A stretch of DNA of 64,000 bases from positions 53,467 through 117,466 of the forward strand of contig CAJUMC010000002.1 in the NCBI GenBank assembly GCA_910587085.1, given 5' to 3'. Below the pieces are notes generated by a model. That model ran no database searches and was not told the origin of the DNA. It worked only from the letters and a program-made list of their open reading frames with translations. The first letter of the stretch is position 1, and every line of letters begins with the position of its first letter. Below, one piece after another: positions 61,067-64,000 of this stretch. This DNA is from an uncultured Lachnospiraceae bacterium (GTDB lineage: Bacteria > Bacillota > Clostridia > Lachnospirales > Lachnospiraceae). Made by a program: the position numbers and the translations under genes.

Positions 61067-61321
61067 GTGGAGGAACTTTACCGGGCAATAGAGGAAAGAA
61101 TCCGTTCGGCCGGATATCCGGGCGATGTGGATGGATTTGAGATTTACGACGACTTATGCAGTCAGATTGAGGACAAAGAAAACGGTGAGTATGTTCTGAT
61201 GTCAAAAAAGACGGATGAACTATGGTATGAATACCGGCTCAGCGTTATGGATGAGGATTTTAATCTGTCCGTTCTGACAATCCATACGCCGGAAAAAGAT
61301 TACCGGGTTGATTTTGATTAA
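61067..61321 (+). CDS. Small acidic protein of unknown function
   Basis: The 84-residue protein probably begins at GTG 61067 with GGAGGAGGGCAGAG upstream; the open frame extends back, but into composition unlike a protein. It is acidic, with two predicted strands (NGEYVLMSKKTDELWYEYRL and FNLSVLTIHTPEKDYRVDF). Unrecognised. It follows the beta-helix gene by about 135 bases. Confidence 0.6.
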   Translation: MEELYRAIEERIRSAGYPGDVDGFEIYDDLCSQIEDKENGEYVLMSKKTDELWYEYRLSVMDEDFNLSVLTIHTPEKDYRVDFD

Positions 61322-61433
61322 AAGAAGAGGTTATTTCTTTTTTATATTTTTTCTGTCCTGCCTTGTAACCTTTACCATTCTGTTACCCCCAGCTGCAGAT
61401 ATGTTTTTAGCGGCTTCTTTTGAGATGATAACA

Positions 61434-61470
61434 TAAAAAAGCCGTTCATTCCGATTTCGGAATGAACGGT
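61434..61470 (-). terminator. Terminator of the IbrA/IbrB-like unit
   Basis: CCGTTCATTCCG (61442-61453) and CGGAATGAACGG (61458-61469) form a perfect 12-bp stem with a four-base loop. Read on the minus strand the stem is followed by TTTTTT (complement of 61434-61440). Confidence 0.93.
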
Positions 61471-61529
61471 TGATATGGGGAACGAACGGCGCCGGTTTTC
61501 GGATAAGCTTTCTTACGCAGCTGCTTCGG

Positions 61530-62171
61530 CTATTCCCCAGGCGCCGGTTCCGGGCCTGCTTTCTCTGTGGCGTCTTCCGGAGAGCCGGTCTGCTCCACGC
61601 TTTCCTCCGCGGCCGCAGCGGCTTCCGCGTCTGCTGCTTCCATTCGCTCCGCTGCGTCCCCCTCCGGAATCCAGGCCTGCTTGAAGTTTGTCTCGCGGAA
61701 CAGCGAAACCAGACCAGTGATCTGTTTGAGCCGCAGGATCTCATCGCGGTCCATGCCCAGATGCCGGGAAATCCAGGCATCCGATCTTCCGAGATCATGG
61801 AGCTCCCGCACGATATTGCTCATCAGATCCACATCGTGGGAGCCGCGTGCACGGTTGTGGCGGATGGTGCTGGCCATTCTCTGGGCGAGAGGCTTGTCGA
61901 TGACGGACACGGGCAGAAGCCCTTTTTCCCGCTCATAGATATCCCGGTGCTCCAGCATCACGCGGTAGCGGTGAAAGCCGTCCACGATAATGTAGGTGTC
62001 GTCGCTCTGGCAGTAATAGCAGACGATCGGCATGGTGTAGCCGTCCTCCCGGATGCTGTCATAGAGCAGCCGCAGCTCCGGCGGAGCCACGGTGTTCGGA
62101 TTGTAGGTGTTCGGGATAATTTTTTCGACAGGTACGGCTTTGATCTGATAGACCGGGCTTCTGAATTCCAA
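61530..62171 (-). CDS. ParB-nuclease-like protein, IbrB-like
   Basis: The 213-residue protein has a ParB/Srx-type N-terminal domain: IKAVPVEKIIPNTYNPNTVA, LLYDSIREDGYTMPIVCYY, TYIIVDGFHRYRVML. A helix-turn-helix-like segment follows (LGRSDAWISRHLGMDRDEIL, about residues 128-147), then an Ala/Glu-rich tail with likely disorder (about 180-213). The pairing with the upstream PAPS-reductase-like gene on the same strand is that of IbrB. A TTG start at 62171 is used (GAGAGGAAAAA just upstream), 48 bases after the upstream gene. Biochemical activity is not established for the pair. Confidence 0.82.
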   Translation of the reverse strand: MEFRSPVYQIKAVPVEKIIPNTYNPNTVAPPELRLLYDSIREDGYTMPIVCYYCQSDDTYIIVDGFHRYRVMLEHRDIYEREKGLLPVSVIDKPLAQRMASTIRHNRARGSHDVDLMSNIVRELHDLGRSDAWISRHLGMDRDEILRLKQITGLVSLFRETNFKQAWIPEGDAAERMEAADAEAAAAAEESVEQTGSPEDATEKAGPEPAPGE

Positions 62172-62219
62172 TTTTTCCTCTCATTCCGCCGCATGAGCGG
62201 CATTTCAGGCACGTACAGC

Positions 62220-63662
62220 TTATGGCTGCGTTCCGTATTGCAGTGTTTCAATGCTCCTGTATTTCTGTTTGATGCGGTCGATCCGCTCTCTCTGCGCCTT
62301 GGTTTCGGCAAAACCCATAAATTTACAGGCATGATCGTTTTTCAGTATGCAGATACACATCCTTTTCCAGCTCGGGATCTCCCTGGTGGAAAGAATGTCG
62401 TCGGTGTGATCCGGAATTTTTTCGACGAAAACAATTCGTGACTTTTTGTCAAGCGTATAGTTGGACACACCGTTCCTGCGGATTTTATAGCCCTTCTCGA
62501 TCAGCTCGCGGATGGTTTCCTCCGACAGGCCGCCGCCCGTCTCGTGCCAGAACCGGATCGAGGTTTTAAAGCGCTCCATATAGCTTCTGCGAAGACGTCC
62601 GGGCAGCGTGCCGAGCAGGAATTCCGTATAGGATTTCCAGGTGTGTCCCTCCGGGAGCTTGACATTCCGGTAGGCCATCGCCGTTGTCTTGCCGTAGATG
62701 GCGGTGAAATTAGTTCCCTTCACCCTGCCGAGCAGCCGGACCCAGGTTTCCGGCTCGAGAACGCGGTATAAATGCAGGCACTCCTTGGCATAGTCGTTGA
62801 ACGGCGACGCCACGCGCATCTGATCCGGCCGGAGCCCGGCCTTGTAATAAAGATCATACAGCGAGTTGTACTCGTAGCCGAATTTGTAATTGGCTGTCCA
62901 GACATCGCTCACGCCCCAGTCGTACAGCGGAGAGCCGCACCAGACCTCCTTGAACATCCGCGAGATCCAGCAGAGTCCCCGGTAGCCGTATTTTTTATTA
63001 ACGATGGCGCTGTAGCGCTGCAGGGATTCGGAGGCTCTGATTCCGAGCAGGCAGATGGTTTTTCCGCCGCCGTGAATTTCCCGATACCATCGTCCGAACT
63101 GCTTCGCCAGATTTTCCTGGTGCATCTTATATTTATAGTAATAAAAGGGATTATTCTGCAGTCGGATGACATAAGGCTTTGCCGGGATTGGACGGACCCA
63201 GATATCCTCCCTGGCGTCGTCCCAGGGATACCAGTAAGTTTCGTAGCTGCTGAGCGCCGTTCTCGTCGCCATCGGAAGGCACACCCAGTAAGGCTCAATC
63301 TCGTTCAGGTTTTTTTCGAAGGTGCTCTCAACATACTTTGTGGTAACAGAATACTGTGCCTCGAAATCCTGATGAAAAACGCCGAGTTTTTTCCGGATGC
63401 CGTGCGCTTTCATATAATCGAGGACAAGGTTCAGCAGCAGTCCGCTGTCCTTGCCGCCGCTGAAAGATACATAAATATTGTCGAATTCCCGGAAAATAAA
63501 GTCCATTCTTTCCTGAAAGGCTTCATAGACATTTATGCCAAGGTATTTGCGCTTCAAATGGATCACCACCCTGTTAACTGCCGCCGGAATGGAAAAATCC
63601 GGCGCGATCTGGAATAATTTATAATCAATGGAAATATCAGGCACATAAGGAAAAATATTCAT
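62220..63662 (-). CDS. PAPS-reductase-like ATP-pyrophosphatase, IbrA-like
   Basis: A protein of about 480 residues of the phosphoadenosine-phosphosulfate reductase/ATP-pyrophosphatase superfamily, with PP-motif SGGKDS at residues 68-73 (IYVSFSGGKDSGLLL). DFEAQYS and GIRASESLQRYSA follow, and then a long C-terminal region including PLYDWGVSDVW. This long DUF3440-type form paired with a ParB-like gene matches IbrA/IbrB. The catalytic role may be adenylation or sulfur chemistry on nucleic acid rather than sulfate reduction. The start is uncertain: ATG 63662 lacks a ribosome site and lies only a few bases from the promoter. An internal TTG near 63557, with AGGGTGGTG upstream, is possible. Confidence 0.83.
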   Translation of the reverse strand: MNIFPYVPDISIDYKLFQIAPDFSIPAAVNRVVIHLKRKYLGINVYEAFQERMDFIFREFDNIYVSFSGGKDSGLLLNLVLDYMKAHGIRKKLGVFHQDFEAQYSVTTKYVESTFEKNLNEIEPYWVCLPMATRTALSSYETYWYPWDDAREDIWVRPIPAKPYVIRLQNNPFYYYKYKMHQENLAKQFGRWYREIHGGGKTICLLGIRASESLQRYSAIVNKKYGYRGLCWISRMFKEVWCGSPLYDWGVSDVWTANYKFGYEYNSLYDLYYKAGLRPDQMRVASPFNDYAKECLHLYRVLEPETWVRLLGRVKGTNFTAIYGKTTAMAYRNVKLPEGHTWKSYTEFLLGTLPGRLRRSYMERFKTSIRFWHETGGGLSEETIRELIEKGYKIRRNGVSNYTLDKKSRIVFVEKIPDHTDDILSTREIPSWKRMCICILKNDHACKFMGFAETKAQRERIDRIKQKYRSIETLQYGTQP

Positions 63663-63679
63663 GCCCGATGTTTTGTCTA

Positions 63680-63708
63680 ATGGTAAGATTTTTCGGGAAA
63701 TATGTCAA
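63680..63708 (-). promoter_or_regulatory. Promoter of the IbrA/IbrB-like unit
   Basis: Minus-strand TTGACA (complement of 63703-63708) and TACCAT (complement of 63680-63685) with a 17-base spacer. The start site would lie just before ATG 63662, giving a very short leader. Confidence 0.55.
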
Positions 63709-63809
63709 GATGAAAAACTGTGATAAGAGAGAGGGAATGCCCGGGGATCCGGTTTGCGCTTCCATTGACATGGGGCACCGGCTTTGCCCGCGGATGAAGA
63801 AGAAACGAA

Positions 63810-63844
63810 TTGTGCGGGATTTTGCCCGCACAATAAAATTTTTT
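63810..63844 (+). terminator. Hairpin followed by T-run
   Basis: TTGTGCGGG (63810-63818) pairs with CCCGCACAA (63825-63833) around a short loop, followed by TAAAATTTTTT. No gene before it on this strand is supported, so its source transcript is unclear. Confidence 0.6.
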
Positions 63845-63936
63845 GAAAAGTATATTGCAAAATAGAATAGTATGTGTTAATATATAATCATATAAGACTA
63901 CTGGCTTCCGCCGAAAGCAAAAACTGCGGCGGCTCT

Positions 63937-64000
63937 CAAAACAGGCAAAACAGGCAAAACAGGCAAAACAGGCAAAACAGGCAAAACAGGCAAAACAGGC
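63937..64000 (+). repeat. 9-bp tandem repeat CAAAACAGG, at least seven copies
   Basis: CAAAACAGG repeats perfectly from 63937 in 9-base steps (63937, 63946, 63955, 63964, 63973, 63982, 63991) and continues past the window edge. The repeat may be a simple minisatellite. A nine-base unit keeps any frame open, but I see no ribosome site. The copy number and what lies beyond are unknown. Confidence 0.9.

Noticed and set aside
61530..63662. Part of a prophage
   Set aside because: The IbrA/IbrB-like pair can be phage-borne, but no integrase, capsid, tail or lysis gene is visible in the window.
63668..63865. 65-residue plus-strand open frame near the window end
   Set aside because: No ribosome site and it overlaps the minus-strand promoter; the amino-acid pattern looks random.

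Overview
The window looks like a chromosomal segment of a Gram-positive, anaerobic, gut-type Clostridia, most likely a Lachnospiraceae relative. The evidence is strong AGGAGG-type ribosome binding sites, sigma-A style promoters with 16-17 bp spacers, a T-box leader in front of thrS, an LTA-synthase-like sulfatase, ABC metal-uptake genes with no sign of an outer membrane, and many small proteins of the kind that accompany that family. Most of the sequence is G+C-rich. A clearly A+T-rich stretch at about 45.6-47.1 kb stands out. I saw no tRNA or rRNA gene, no CRISPR array, no transposase and no complete prophage.

Layout, left to right. 0-3 kb: zinc-type ABC transporter (binding protein, ATPase, permease). 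3-8.7 kb: AI-2E-family permease, NAD synthetase overlapping a tRNA-dihydrouridine synthase, and aspartate-semialdehyde dehydrogenase. 8.8-11.6 kb (minus strand): two unrecognised membrane-anchored proteins. 11.9-16.2 kb: methyltransferase, Hsp33 and a glycogen-debranching-type enzyme in one run. 16.2-17 kb: a TipA/MerR regulator broken by an in-frame TAG, behind an intact MerR-type promoter. 17.2-24.7 kb: polysaccharide deacetylase, argF with probable ArgR sites, small membrane proteins, a LiaF-like protein, coaX and a large low-complexity membrane protein. 24.9-34.5 kb: pgi, an XRE membrane regulator, an AraC-GGDEF fusion, a P-loop kinase, a PHP phosphoesterase, an S66 carboxypeptidase, an HD-GYP protein and a C_GCAxxG_C_C protein. 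34.6-36.9 kb: T-box plus thrS. 37-42.6 kb: MoxR-like AAA ATPase, a metallopeptidase-like/VWA-like protein and an ankyrin-repeat protein, all on one strand. 42.8-45.6 kb (minus): PmbA/TldD pair. 45.6-47 kb: A+T-rich island with a decayed secreted serine protease and a lipoprotein. 47.2-54 kb: MraY-like transferase (minus), LTA-synthase-like sulfatase, glyA and a hemerythrin-response-regulator fusion. 54-57.3 kb: an unexplained structured leader, a MutS2-like ATPase lacking the Smr domain and a LUD-domain protein (minus). 57.5-61.3 kb: topoisomerase III, a left-handed beta-helix protein and a small protein. 61.4-63.7 kb (minus): a ParB-like/PAPS-reductase-like pair resembling IbrB/IbrA.

Two groupings look like multi-gene systems rather than housekeeping neighbours. 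One is the MoxR ATPase / metallopeptidase-VWA / ankyrin run, which reads like an ATPase plus MIDAS adaptor with a protein-binding partner. The other is the ParB-like/PAPS-reductase-like pair, which resembles accessory or phage-borne modules. Signalling genes are frequent: the AraC-GGDEF fusion, the HD-GYP protein and the hemerythrin-REC fusion suggest cyclic-di-GMP and oxygen sensing.

A recurrent oddity is intergenic tandem repeats: five arrays with units of about 68, 73, 28, 36 and 9 bp. All lie between genes and all are unrelated to each other by eye.
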